Part shown: positions 8,217 to 16,673 of the stretch, piece after piece
How positions within the stretch are numbered: position 1 is the stretch's first letter
Layout: every line of letters begins with the position of its first letter
Origin: Lachnospiraceae bacterium
GTDB lineage: Bacteria > Bacillota > Clostridia > Lachnospirales > Lachnospiraceae
Direction: 5' to 3'
DNA: 22,615 nucleotides
Assembly (NCBI GenBank): GCA_900770225.1
Contig: CAAGJU010000035.1
Coordinates: forward strand, 1 to 22,615
The notes under the pieces: generated by a model
The model's database searches: none
Seen by the model: only the letters and a program-made list of their open reading frames with translations
Told to the model about the DNA's origin: nothing
Made by a program: the position numbers and the translations under genes

Positions 8217-8434
8217 CCGAAACTCCTATACAACCCTCAAACCTTCGTCATCTGCCAAACTGTTTCCCCGAAGCACACGCTTCCCTGCGGCCGGCCCCTG
8301 TACAGCTGAGCGGCATGTACACACGAGCTGCACCTGCCCAGATCGGTGTACACATGCCAGTCCGACAGTAAACAGCAGACCGGCGTACACCTGCCCGCCT
8401 GACCACAGGCGGCAGACCGGTCTGAGCAGCCCCG
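8217..8434 (-). other. 218-bp intra-unit gap with degenerate GTACAC repeats
   Basis: No gene is supported here. GTACAG/GTACAC motifs recur at about 8299, 8317, 8348 and 8385; the last two begin 37-bp imperfect direct repeats ending in CAGACCGG. A short GC hairpin CCGCCTG-ACCA-CAGGCGG lies near the 3' end of the preceding gene but lacks a U tract. The ribosome site of the next gene is at the low end of the gap. Confidence 0.45.
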
Positions 8435-11400
8435 TCAGATCGTGTGCAGCAGTCCCGCCGTCTGCGCTTCCTGCCGCAGGTAAATATTCATCGCATCCTC
8501 CAGCGCATCCGGATCGCTCAGATCCCGCGCCTCCAGCATGCGGTTGAGCAGCCGGTATTTGGTGCTGCCCGTCGTATCCATATCCACCAGAGAGATCTCA
8601 AAGGAATCCGTGTTGGTCGTCCCGCTGTCATCCGTGATGCTCAGGTAATACGTTAATTTTTCTCCGTAGAACAGCAGAAATTCCTTTGAAAAAATACCAT
8701 GGTACACGTTTCTCATCGGCTCCGATACCCATTCGCCGGACGCGTCATCCGCCTCCGACAGACGGTAATGGATCGTCAGGTGATCGGAGGGATCCGCCTG
8801 CTGCTCGATAAAAATCTTGTCCTCGATCTGGTAGGCCTGTGTCAGGTCCTTCGGCAGATCTCTGAAGAAATCAAACCGGCAGCCCCTGGCATCCATCTCG
8901 GCGAGAAGCCTTCGGCAGAGCGTTCGTCTGGAATCGGTGAGGCTTCCCAGCCCTGCATAGTATTTCAGCAGTGCCAGTTTGCAGATCGTATACGTCAGCT
9001 CGCCCTTCTGAACAGCAGATTCCAGGATGATCATCGTCTCTCCCGTCATCGGCCTGTCACCGAGGAAGTAATAGTCCGACAGGTAAGCCAGAAAAGCAAA
9101 GACGACCTCCCGTCTCCCTCCGGTGCGCAGGACGCTCTTCAGGACCGCCGTCTCATCGTCCGGGAACTGATGCGTCTCCACCGAGCGGAGGAGAATCCGC
9201 TCGCCCAGTGCCGTCGTCCGCAGTCCCTCCGCGCGCGCCCGTTTCCACAGCCGGCAGAGATCCTGCAGAGATCCGTCATATTTTTCCAGAAGGAAGCGCA
9301 GAATATCCCTGTCTGCCAGACCGTTTCTGAACACCTGCCAGGCGACGAACACCAGCGTGTCGCTCCCGGCGCGCCTGTCTGAACCGGCTATATGATCCGT
9401 AATTTCCTTCAGGACAGGCAGAGGAATATCCTCTGTCCCGTATTTTCTGATCACGCGCCAGGCATCCTCATATCTCTCCTGACACGTCAGTACCTTAACC
9501 GTTCCCGCCTTATCGGCTTCCGCGCAGAGTTCCAGCTCCGACGGTCTGATCACGTCCGCCGTGAGAGCCGCTCTGTCCTGCTCCCCGTCCCAGGCGATCA
9601 GTTTCTTCCGCAGGATACGGCGGTAATCATCGGTAAAAGCATCATTGCGCGATGCTGCCCGACAGGCCGCCACCGTGTCGGCGTTGATATCCATCTGAAA
9701 GGCCTTTTCACGGCATACGCAGAGCTCCGCGCCCGGATCATCGATGCCGGCCTCCAGGATGGCCTTGGCGCTCTCCCGCTCGTCAAAAAGGCGTTTCTGC
9801 TCAAACGGCACCGTAACGGCATAACGCCGCTGACTGACGTCCTCAAAAAGGATGCACTCATCATCTGTGTACATGGGTACATAGGCCACACCGTCACGCA
9901 CGGGTGCCGATGACTCGCGTTTCATCGCCGTACCGCTCACGACCACACGGCGGATTGCAGGATCCGCCACGGTTATTTTTCTCATGAAGAGAACCGCCGA
10001 CAGCAGGGCTGCCGTCTTCTCATCGCGGGGCGGCATGAAAAATTCACGGTAGAGAATCGCATAGTTATCGTCGATCCTGCGCTTCTCCAGTGCCCTCTCA
10101 GCAAACGCCCGGATGCTGTCGATGTAGTTCTGATAGCTGGTCTCATCCTGCTGCCTGTGCAGAACGATGCTCGCATAGAGCAGTGCTCTCCTGTTCTCAC
10201 CCAGCGTATTGTTCGTGGCGAAATACATCTTGATCGGAAGAGGGAGTTCTTCCTCCGCCGGCTGATGATACGTCTCCATGTAATACTCGTACAGCCTCGT
10301 CACGCGGATGTCGCGCTCGACAGCTCTGGCGTACCAGTGGAAATTCGAAGGCGCCATCGGGCTGCCCTTGATGGCCATCTTGCAGATGGCCTCCAGAACC
10401 TCGTCATCGCTGAACTTCTCATAGCTCTTTGTGAGCAGGCGGAACAACAGCGGATGATAGTTTTTCATGTTGCCGCAGAGGAACGCGGTGCGCTGGATCA
10501 GTTCATGCGTCATCAGTCCGTTTTCAGCCCCGAAGCTGAGCACATGGATCATAAAATCTGACAGGCGGCGCAGAAGCGTCTCCTCGGAAGCCAGCAGTGT
10601 CCATGCATCCAGGTACAGGAACGGGCTGCTGCAGCCGGCGAGATAACAACTCTCGTATGCCTGCATCAGATCCGCGGAGGAGATCTGCGAAAGATCCTCC
10701 TCGTCATGATACAGCCGGAGCAGCAGGTAATTCTGCGGATTGCGGGCGCTGTATCTGCGGAGCGTCGGCAGAATGTCCGCTTTTTCTCTGGGAAGCAGCT
10801 CAACGCGCTTGGCAAGGTACAGATACATGGCGCGCAGCTCGTCGGACCGGGTCCTGACGGATCCGTCGCGGAAGGGCCAGAGCGCCTCGATCGCTTTGGC
10901 GTTGTCACCCCGTGTATATTCAATATATGCCTTATAGAGCATCGCCCAGGGATCTGACGGATCAGCCTCGAGCATTTCTCCGACGGTGAGCATGGAGCTC
11001 TCCAGCCAGGATGGCTGATCCAGAATGTGCAGCTGCAGATTCAGATAATCTCTCAGCAGCCAGGCGATGCGGCGGGAGCGCACGATCTGCGGGCGGATCT
11101 CCGACGCCGGCTGGGCAGAGGCCTCGATCTGATACTCGAGCACCTGATGAGCGCTGCGGATGCGGATTTTTCCAAAAGAACGGCCTTCTCCCAGGTTTTC
11201 CTTATGGACCACATATTCCAGACCGTATACGCCGCCGATAAAATCGTCCCCTGTGACGATCTTCCGGTCTACTTCCAGAAAGCTCCCCTCGGTCTCCACT
11301 TCGAGCCGTATATATCCCCAGGTGCTCCGGTAGACAAAAAGCGTATCCTTCTGCGACGCGTCGAGATGGTATACCGCCTTTTCCTGCTTGTCCGTACTGA

Positions 11401-11980
11401 TCTCTACGGGCTCTTTCTTGCCTGTCGCGACGAGGAACTCTTCCAGATTCTGGTAGGTGACCGGATTGGCAGACATTCCCCTGTACAGTGCCAGATACTG
11501 CCGGTTGTTCCCGTTCAGGACGCCGGGGAAATCTGGATCCGTAAAGAGGCGGAATCCCTCCCGCATGCTGCGCTGGCATACCCGGGAAAAATCATCGAGT
11601 GTGCGCACATCGCCGAACCGGCCGTTCTCCTGAACGTCCGTGATCTCGATATCTGCCGGCACCGTGTACTCCGAGAGATTGCTGCGCACCAGAATGTCCG
11701 CATGTATTTTTTCTCCCGCGCTGAGGCCGGTGGTGCCGATGGTAAACCGGATCTCGCAGGTTCTCCCCTCGAACTCATCCTTTTCGAAGGTGATCCGCCC
11801 GCTGTCCGACAATACTTTTCCGAAAATCAGGCTCCCGTCCTCCGCGCGGATGGTAAAGCCCGCATCCGCGGTTTCCCCGGCGCAGATTTTCAGCGAAATG
11901 CTCTCCGGGGAAGCGATCATCTGCGGAAGACGATAGACATATCCTGCTCTGACTGTTTTTTGTCCGTTCAAAATACTCAC
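8435..11980 (-). CDS. Giant beta-sandwich / alpha-solenoid protein, DUF5717-like
   Basis: A protein of about 1181 residues with no signal peptide or membrane helix, so probably cytoplasmic. Residues 1-113 look like an immunoglobulin-like beta domain (SISLKICAGETADAGFTIRA, AGEKIHADILVRS), and a second beta-rich part lies at about 210-290. From about 295 to 1000 the sequence is helical and TPR-like (e.g. DPWAMLYKAYIEYTRGDNAK, ALWPFRDG). A final beta domain (about 1065-1140, LTIHYRLSE, KLTYYLSITDDSG) precedes a helical tail. I recall this layout as the uncharacterised DUF5717 family found beside DUF5716-like proteins. The first possible start is GTG at 11980 with a poor ribosome site; TTG at 11971 has GGTGA 5 bp upstream and may be the true start (three residues shorter). 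It has its own promoter overlapping the end of fbp. Confidence 0.8.
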   Translation of the reverse strand: MSILNGQKTVRAGYVYRLPQMIASPESISLKICAGETADAGFTIRAEDGSLIFGKVLSDSGRITFEKDEFEGRTCEIRFTIGTTGLSAGEKIHADILVRSNLSEYTVPADIEITDVQENGRFGDVRTLDDFSRVCQRSMREGFRLFTDPDFPGVLNGNNRQYLALYRGMSANPVTYQNLEEFLVATGKKEPVEISTDKQEKAVYHLDASQKDTLFVYRSTWGYIRLEVETEGSFLEVDRKIVTGDDFIGGVYGLEYVVHKENLGEGRSFGKIRIRSAHQVLEYQIEASAQPASEIRPQIVRSRRIAWLLRDYLNLQLHILDQPSWLESSMLTVGEMLEADPSDPWAMLYKAYIEYTRGDNAKAIEALWPFRDGSVRTRSDELRAMYLYLAKRVELLPREKADILPTLRRYSARNPQNYLLLRLYHDEEDLSQISSADLMQAYESCYLAGCSSPFLYLDAWTLLASEETLLRRLSDFMIHVLSFGAENGLMTHELIQRTAFLCGNMKNYHPLLFRLLTKSYEKFSDDEVLEAICKMAIKGSPMAPSNFHWYARAVERDIRVTRLYEYYMETYHQPAEEELPLPIKMYFATNNTLGENRRALLYASIVLHRQQDETSYQNYIDSIRAFAERALEKRRIDDNYAILYREFFMPPRDEKTAALLSAVLFMRKITVADPAIRRVVVSGTAMKRESSAPVRDGVAYVPMYTDDECILFEDVSQRRYAVTVPFEQKRLFDERESAKAILEAGIDDPGAELCVCREKAFQMDINADTVAACRAASRNDAFTDDYRRILRKKLIAWDGEQDRAALTADVIRPSELELCAEADKAGTVKVLTCQERYEDAWRVIRKYGTEDIPLPVLKEITDHIAGSDRRAGSDTLVFVAWQVFRNGLADRDILRFLLEKYDGSLQDLCRLWKRARAEGLRTTALGERILLRSVETHQFPDDETAVLKSVLRTGGRREVVFAFLAYLSDYYFLGDRPMTGETMIILESAVQKGELTYTICKLALLKYYAGLGSLTDSRRTLCRRLLAEMDARGCRFDFFRDLPKDLTQAYQIEDKIFIEQQADPSDHLTIHYRLSEADDASGEWVSEPMRNVYHGIFSKEFLLFYGEKLTYYLSITDDSGTTNTDSFEISLVDMDTTGSTKYRLLNRMLEARDLSDPDALEDAMNIYLRQEAQTAGLLHTI

Positions 11981-12014
11981 CCTGTCTGTGAAAAATCGTT
12001 GTACTGCCTGTCTG

Positions 12015-12043
12015 ATTATACCGCAGCCCGGAATTCATCGCAA
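12015..12043 (-). promoter_or_regulatory. Sigma-A promoter of the DUF5717-like unit
   Basis: The minus strand reads TTGCGA, exactly 17 bp, then TATAAT. The -35 box lies in the last codons of fbp and the -10 box 15 bp past its stop. Transcription would start near 12008, about 28 nt before the GTG. This makes the three-gene unit separable from fbp. Confidence 0.65.
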
Positions 12044-14068
12044 CGCGTGCGGATTCTCGACGATGAGGCCGCTGCGGTATGCGTACAGCAGTTCCTTCAG
12101 GCTGCTGATGCGCTCGCGCAGCTTTCTCCCGGTATCCGTGTCACGGATCATAATCCTCTCAGGCGCATTCATGGAGATGATGCGGTCGTTGTGAATATCC
12201 GTCTCATTCTTCACGGCATCTTCAATCGATGTAAACGGTTCATGCGCCACGAGATTCATGCCGTAGGAATTATACGTAAGTGTGTAGCCCGCGATTCCCG
12301 TCTGCTTCTGGTATGCCTTGGAAAAGCCTCCATCGATGATCAGCACCTTGCCGCCGCACTTGGCAGGGCTCTCGCCTCTGCTCTGCAGCACCGGCACATG
12401 CCCGTTGACGATATGCGCATCCGTCCCGAGTCCGAATTCCGCAAGCACGCGGTTCATGACCTCTTCGTTGTCCAGAAGCTGATAGTACGGGTTCTTCGTC
12501 TCGACGTGCGTCTCCTTCTCAGCGATAAAATACCGCTCGAACGTCGTCATTTTATTTTTACCGAAAAGCGGTGACATCGGGCTGCACCAGATCCAGTAGA
12601 TGATGTCGCGTCCCTTCTGTCTCTCTTCCTCGTCCGTGGAGAAAAATGCACGGCGCACGTATTTCTCCAGCTCATCGTACAGCTTTCTTCCGGCGAACTT
12701 CTGTCCGTAGACCTCCACCTGCTCGAAATTGCCGTCGCGGTCGAGCGGAATGCAGCCATGATAGAGAAGATTGTTGTTGTACACCAGGTAGAGACTGCCC
12801 TTGTTCAGAAGGAACTGCATGTGTGTCTGCAGCTTCTCACACTGCTGAAACGCGCTCTGCATGCGCTCCATCACGTTTTCCTCAGCCTCCGTCAGCCGGT
12901 AGGGATCGGCGGGATCGATGGTGGGGAAACTGGTGTCGAGCAGCCGGTATGTCTTCCCGTCGAGCGTGATCGTTCCCTTCTCATAATCGATGCGGTCCAG
13001 CAGCATCCGGGATTCCATATGGAATTCAGGGCGCCGGCGGAAGAGCTGACCCTCCAGCTTGAACTGGATGATGGCAATGGCCTTGTGCATCTTCATATTG
13101 AGGAGCGTCTCGCTGTCCATATCCTGCTCATGTCCCTTGATCCTGAAAAGCGTGCAGGGATCGTCCCGGTACGCATCCATGGCAAAGGTGGCGAGCGGCA
13201 GCATGTTGATGCCGTAGCCGTCCTCAAGAATGTTGAAATTTCCGTAGCGCGCCTGGATCCGCAGCACGGTGGCTATGCACTCCAGTGACCCGGCGGCGGC
13301 GCCCATCCACGTGATGTCATGGTTTCCCCAGCAGATGTCGAGGGAGTGATAGCGAAGCAGACGGTCCATGATCTTGTCCGGTCCGGGTCCGCGGTCGTAG
13401 ATATCACCCAGGATATGCAGGTGATCAACGACGAGGCGCTGGATCAGGTGACTGAGCGCGACGATCAGTTCCTCTGCCCGGTCAACCTCGATGATCGTAT
13501 CTATGATCGCGTTGTAATACGCTTCCTTCTCCGTAACCTCGGGTTTTTCCGTGATCAGTTCCTCAATCACATAGGCAAATTCCTTCGGCATCGCCTTGCG
13601 CACCTTGGAACGGGTGTACTTGGAGGCCACCCGCTTGCAGATCTCGATAAGGCGGTACAGCGTGATCCTGTACCAGTCCACCATATTTTTCTCCGTGCGG
13701 CGGATGATATCCATTTTTTCCCGCGGATAGTAGATCAGTGTGGCCAGCATATTTTTGTCCGCTTCGGAGAGCGTGCGGCCGAAGACATCGTTGATCTTCA
13801 TCTTCACGGCACCGGAGCCGTTCTTCAGCACATGGATAAAAGCCTCATATTCGCCGTGAATGTCCGTAATGAAATGCTCGGTGCCCTTAGGCAGGTTGAG
13901 TATGGCCTCCAGGTTGATGATCTCCGTCGACGCTTCGGCGATGGTCGGATAGATCTCGGCCAGCGTTCTCAGATATCTCATTTCCTGCGGGTCGCTGATA
14001 TTTTTATAATCCTGCGTATCATCGCGGTTCCCGCTTTCCCCAAAAACTGTCTGTGTATAATTCTGCAT
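12035..14068 (-). CDS. fbp: Fructose-1,6-bisphosphatase, class III
   Basis: A 677-residue enzyme that hydrolyses fructose 1,6-bisphosphate to fructose 6-phosphate in gluconeogenesis; class III is the Bacillus/Clostridia type, usually about 640-670 residues. The metallophosphoesterase signature is complete: ITDIHGEY (Asp69, His71), GDIYDRG (221-227), WGNHD (247-251), and a C-terminal NGHVPV plus IDGGFSKAYQ block. The ATG at 14068 is chosen because GGGGAG lies 4-5 bp upstream; an upstream in-frame start would add 11 residues with no ribosome site. The 54 bp to the next gene hold that gene's own promoter. The 188-bp gap upstream (14069-14256) shows no recognisable gene or riboswitch. Confidence 0.95.
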   Translation of the reverse strand: MQNYTQTVFGESGNRDDTQDYKNISDPQEMRYLRTLAEIYPTIAEASTEIINLEAILNLPKGTEHFITDIHGEYEAFIHVLKNGSGAVKMKINDVFGRTLSEADKNMLATLIYYPREKMDIIRRTEKNMVDWYRITLYRLIEICKRVASKYTRSKVRKAMPKEFAYVIEELITEKPEVTEKEAYYNAIIDTIIEVDRAEELIVALSHLIQRLVVDHLHILGDIYDRGPGPDKIMDRLLRYHSLDICWGNHDITWMGAAAGSLECIATVLRIQARYGNFNILEDGYGINMLPLATFAMDAYRDDPCTLFRIKGHEQDMDSETLLNMKMHKAIAIIQFKLEGQLFRRRPEFHMESRMLLDRIDYEKGTITLDGKTYRLLDTSFPTIDPADPYRLTEAEENVMERMQSAFQQCEKLQTHMQFLLNKGSLYLVYNNNLLYHGCIPLDRDGNFEQVEVYGQKFAGRKLYDELEKYVRRAFFSTDEEERQKGRDIIYWIWCSPMSPLFGKNKMTTFERYFIAEKETHVETKNPYYQLLDNEEVMNRVLAEFGLGTDAHIVNGHVPVLQSRGESPAKCGGKVLIIDGGFSKAYQKQTGIAGYTLTYNSYGMNLVAHEPFTSIEDAVKNETDIHNDRIISMNAPERIMIRDTDTGRKLRERISSLKELLYAYRSGLIVENPHALR

Positions 14069-14256
14069 GATTCTCCCCAAAGCTGTTTGATATGTACACA
14101 TTTCACAAATCCGCTGCCGTCATGGTTTGCGCGCTGCTATTTGCTCTTCGCCAGCCGCCGTCACACATGGGGACCTCCAGCCTCGGCCCAGAAGTCTCTG
14201 CGTGTTCCGTGGCTCTTTCAGAATCTGAACTGCAATATTCCGACAGACACCCTTCG

Positions 14257-14943
14257 TCATGAAGGATTCCCCGGACGTATCTCAAAAAAGTGGCAGAACC
14301 CGATTTCCGAAACATCCAGATACGCCGGTTCTCCGCTCCACCCGTCCGCAATGATCAGATAGCGCCGCCGCATGAGCTTTCTTTCCCGTGCCGTGCTCAC
14401 CACCTCCGTCATGCCGCAGCAGATGACGTGATGATCCCCGTACACCGGATGATGCCTCAGCTCGAGGTAGAGAAGACTGCCTCTCCGCAGCGCATCAACG
14501 AAGCTCCCGGCGGAAATCGGCTGATGAAAAATAATATGCGCGCGGATGCCGTAATGGCGCAGTACTGCGCGGAGATATTCGCCGCAGCGAAGGTCCTGCG
14601 TTCCGCCGAAACGTTGCAGGAAATCCATATTCCAGTATATACCGTGTCTCCGGCCGATGCGTGCTATCGCTGTAAAAACATCCTGTGCGTGCTCCTGCTG
14701 CCATTCCCGGCTGTCTCCGCCGGCGGCCGAGAGCGTCAGGATCGCATTTGTCACGGCTACCGGACCGCAATGGCGTTTGTAACCTCGTCCCAGGCCGGCA
14801 AACATGTCCGTTGTGGTGTACGCCATATATGGTTCCCAGGCATTCCAAACCTTGCGGATCTCAAACGGAACGCCCGTCTTCGCCTGTGCATCCGCGGCAG
14901 GGTTATGGGTCGGCTGGGGATTGATTTTCTTCTTTCGCAGCAT
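14257..14943 (-). CDS. C39-like (papain-fold) cysteine peptidase, stand-alone
   Basis: A 228-residue protein with a peptidase C39-like layout: nucleophile motif HCGPVAVTNAIL (Cys59), a histidine in YGDHHVICCG (His171/172) and an acidic residue in LIIADGWSG (Asp200). The N terminus is basic and polar (MLRKKKINPQPTHN) and is not a clear signal peptide, so it is probably cytoplasmic. No ABC transporter domain, precursor peptide or lanthipeptide gene is nearby, so a bacteriocin-leader role is not supported. The ATG at 14943 has AAGGAA 6-7 bp upstream; a longer in-frame reading would run into the structured repeat and is rejected. It could be a housekeeping protease, a ubiquitin-like-fold peptidase or an inactive relative; the substrate is unknown. 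Confidence 0.7.
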   Translation of the reverse strand: MLRKKKINPQPTHNPAADAQAKTGVPFEIRKVWNAWEPYMAYTTTDMFAGLGRGYKRHCGPVAVTNAILTLSAAGGDSREWQQEHAQDVFTAIARIGRRHGIYWNMDFLQRFGGTQDLRCGEYLRAVLRHYGIRAHIIFHQPISAGSFVDALRRGSLLYLELRHHPVYGDHHVICCGMTEVVSTARERKLMRRRYLIIADGWSGEPAYLDVSEIGFCHFFEIRPGNPS

Positions 14944-14974
14944 AAATGTTTCCTTCTGTTTATGAGCCACATAT

Positions 14975-15150
14975 TGTATAAGCTGCGGATTGCTCCGTGC
15001 TCCGCACTCCCGCAATCCTACAGGTATTCGCACTCTCGTTCCGCTTACGCGTCACTTCGTGCTCATACCTGTTGCCTTCGAAACCGCATACAGCCTCTTA
15101 CACACGCTTCGCGTGTGACGAGTCTGTCTGCGATTCGAAGAGCTTATACA
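14975..15150 (+). repeat. Structured cloverleaf repeat, copy 2 (complete, 176 bp)
   Basis: The full element is bounded by TGTATAAGCT (14975-14984) and AGCTTATACA (15141-15150), a perfect 10-bp terminal inverted repeat. Three internal hairpins follow: GGATTGC/GCAATCC (14987-15018), CAGGTAT/ATACCTG (15021-15071) and CTTCGAAA/TTCGAAG (15076-15140) tipped by CACACGC-TTC-GCGTGTG. Together they make a four-way cloverleaf. It fills much of the 390-bp divergent gap between the peptidase and SPFH genes, ending 31 bp from the peptidase start codon. The rest of the gap holds the SPFH promoter and leader. Confidence 0.9.
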
Positions 15151-15211
15151 ATAATTCTACCACAGGTAGCAGAACAGCTCTATCTTTTTAACACACTGGT
15201 TCGGAAATGTA

Positions 15212-15220
15212 TGCTATGAT
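15212..15220 (+). promoter_or_regulatory. Candidate extended -10 promoter of the SPFH gene
   Basis: TGCTATGAT is an extended -10 element about 115 bp upstream of the start codon. The best -35-like hexamer, TTAACA at 15188-15193, is 21 bp away, too far for a standard promoter, so recognition would lean on the extended -10. Confidence 0.4.
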
Positions 15221-15333
15221 TTAAGTATCTGAACCGCAGGTCATATCCCTCATGCGGAAATGGCGGCAGTTTACAGTTATGCAGTTTTTCGCTGCACACC
15301 GCCTGATACTTCAGGTAAGAGGAGGATTTGCAT

Positions 15334-16374
15334 ATGGGTGTACTGATTATCATCGTTCTTGTCATTGTCATCTGGATCCTGGCCGCCAATTTCCGGGTTG
15401 TGCCGCAGGCAAACGCGTACGTCATCGAGCATCTCGGCAAATACAAGACGACCTGGGGCGCCGGCCTGCATATCAAGGCACCTTTCATCGAGCGGATTGC
15501 AGCCAAAGTATCCCTGAAGGAACAGGTCCTTGACTTCCCGCCGCAGCCCGTCATTACCAAGGATAATGTGACGATGCAGATTGATTCCGTTGTTTTCTGC
15601 TATGTATTCGATCCCCGCCTGTTTACCTACGGCGTGGAAAATCCGGTGGCCGGCCTGCAGAATCTCTCGGCGACAACGCTCCGCAATATCATCGGAGAGA
15701 TGGAGCTCGACCAGACCCTGACCAGCCGCGACCAGATCAACACGCGCCTGCAGGCAGTACTCGACCAGGCGACCGATCCCTGGGGCATCAAGGTCACCCG
15801 GGTGGAGATTAAGAACATTCAGCCTCCGAAGGAAATCGAAGAGGTCATGACCAAGCAGATGCGTGCCGAGCGCGAGCGCCGTCAGACCGTCCTGGAGGCG
15901 CAGGCACATCAGGAAGCCGTTGTCAGTCGTGCCGAGGGTGATAAAAAAGCAAAGATCCTCGCCGCTGAGGCAGAGAGGGACGCGCAGATTTCTCTGGCGG
16001 AAGGCCGTGCGAAATCCATCTCTCTCGTTTATCAGGCCGAAGCAGACGGTCTGCGCGCGCTGAAAGATGCAAACATTGACGAATCCGTGCTGCGCCTGAA
16101 AGGCATTGAGGCACTGAAGACCGTATCGGACGGTCGCGCCACAAAGATCTACATGCCGAGTGATCTGACCAATGTCATCTCCAGCCTCGGACTTGCCTCA
16201 GAAGCACTGGGCATCGGCGATGCGACGCCGATTGACAAAACTGCTAAACCTATACCGCCGAAACCCATCGATCCCTGCCTGAGCAGCGAATCCAGCGAGG
16301 CGACGCTGAATGCTGCCGCAACGGGTGCCGCCATTGAATCCGATGTGGAGCATCAGGCTGCAGAAAAACGCTGA
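15334..16374 (+). CDS. SPFH / band-7 (stomatin, QmcA-like) membrane protein
   Basis: A 346-residue protein. An N-terminal hydrophobic segment (residues 2-19, GVLIIIVLVIVIWILAA) anchors it in the membrane, followed by a band-7 domain (about 22-180; VPQANAYVIEHLGKYKTTW, DNVTMQIDSVVFCYVFDP, LRNIIGEMELDQTLTSRDQI) and a long Ala/Glu/Arg coiled coil (about 170-240). The C-terminal tail is low-complexity and polar. The family forms ring-like oligomers that organise membrane domains and often control membrane proteases; the precise role is inferred. ATG at 15334 is chosen because AGGAGG ends 8 bp upstream; a TTG six bases earlier is too close to it. No NfeD partner gene is adjacent, unlike many QmcA loci. 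It is the only plus-strand gene and ends in strong hairpins. Confidence 0.9.
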   Translation: MGVLIIIVLVIVIWILAANFRVVPQANAYVIEHLGKYKTTWGAGLHIKAPFIERIAAKVSLKEQVLDFPPQPVITKDNVTMQIDSVVFCYVFDPRLFTYGVENPVAGLQNLSATTLRNIIGEMELDQTLTSRDQINTRLQAVLDQATDPWGIKVTRVEIKNIQPPKEIEEVMTKQMRAERERRQTVLEAQAHQEAVVSRAEGDKKAKILAAEAERDAQISLAEGRAKSISLVYQAEADGLRALKDANIDESVLRLKGIEALKTVSDGRATKIYMPSDLTNVISSLGLASEALGIGDATPIDKTAKPIPPKPIDPCLSSESSEATLNAAATGAAIESDVEHQAAEKR

Positions 16375-16382
16375 ATTGCACG

Positions 16383-16419
16383 AACGAGATAAAACACGCT
16401 TTGCGGGTTTTATCTCGTT
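16383..16419. terminator. Stem-loop after the SPFH gene, 13-bp perfect stem
   Basis: AACGAGATAAAAC pairs with GTTTTATCTCGTT around an 11-nt loop, starting 9 bp past the stop codon. There is no U tract beyond the stem, so it may stabilise the mRNA end or assist the terminator downstream. Confidence 0.55.
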
Positions 16420-16486
16420 ATCGCGGCATTCGCCACACCCCATAACAAGCTCCGCATGTGTGAGGATGTGGCTTTCGGCTCGCGTA

Positions 16487-16531
16487 AAAGGGCTGTGAAG
16501 AAATGTTTTGCATTTCTTCACAGCCCTTTTT
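16487..16531 (+). terminator. Strong intrinsic terminator of the SPFH gene, 19-bp stem
   Basis: AAAGGGCTGTGAAGAAATG (16487-16505) pairs perfectly with 16511-16529 around a 5-nt loop, and a five-T run (16527-16531) overlaps the stem end. On the opposite strand it also faces the oncoming Hcp transcript and may stop it. Confidence 0.85.
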
Positions 16532-16673
16532 CTGTTCATACATCTCTGGTTCAGTGCTCATCAGGTCCGGAGATACAGACGCTTCCTACCTGGAACCGCC
16601 GCGGTGTCGAGAACAAGCGCTCTGTTGTGGGTGGAGGCATCTGTATTCTGGATGATTATAAATCTGGTTGGGT
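16532..16673. other. 142-bp spacer after the Hcp gene, nothing recognised
   Basis: Between the terminator and the Hcp stop codon I see no gene, repeat or RNA that I can support. Short plus-strand readings through it run into the Hcp gene in an antisense frame. Confidence 0.5.

Noticed and set aside
11027..12574. Long plus-strand reading frame of about 515 residues opposite the DUF5717-like gene and fbp
   Set aside because: It spans two well-supported minus-strand genes and the gap between them, has no recognisable domain, and looks like an antisense shadow of codon bias.
14975..15150. Cloverleaf element as a tRNA or tmRNA
   Set aside because: It is 176 nt long with stems of the wrong size and no T-loop or CCA-type end, and copies differ in the positions a tRNA would keep.
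15328..15333. TTG start two codons earlier for the SPFH protein
   Set aside because: It lies only 2 bp from the AGGAGG, too close for initiation; the ATG at 15334 has ideal spacing.
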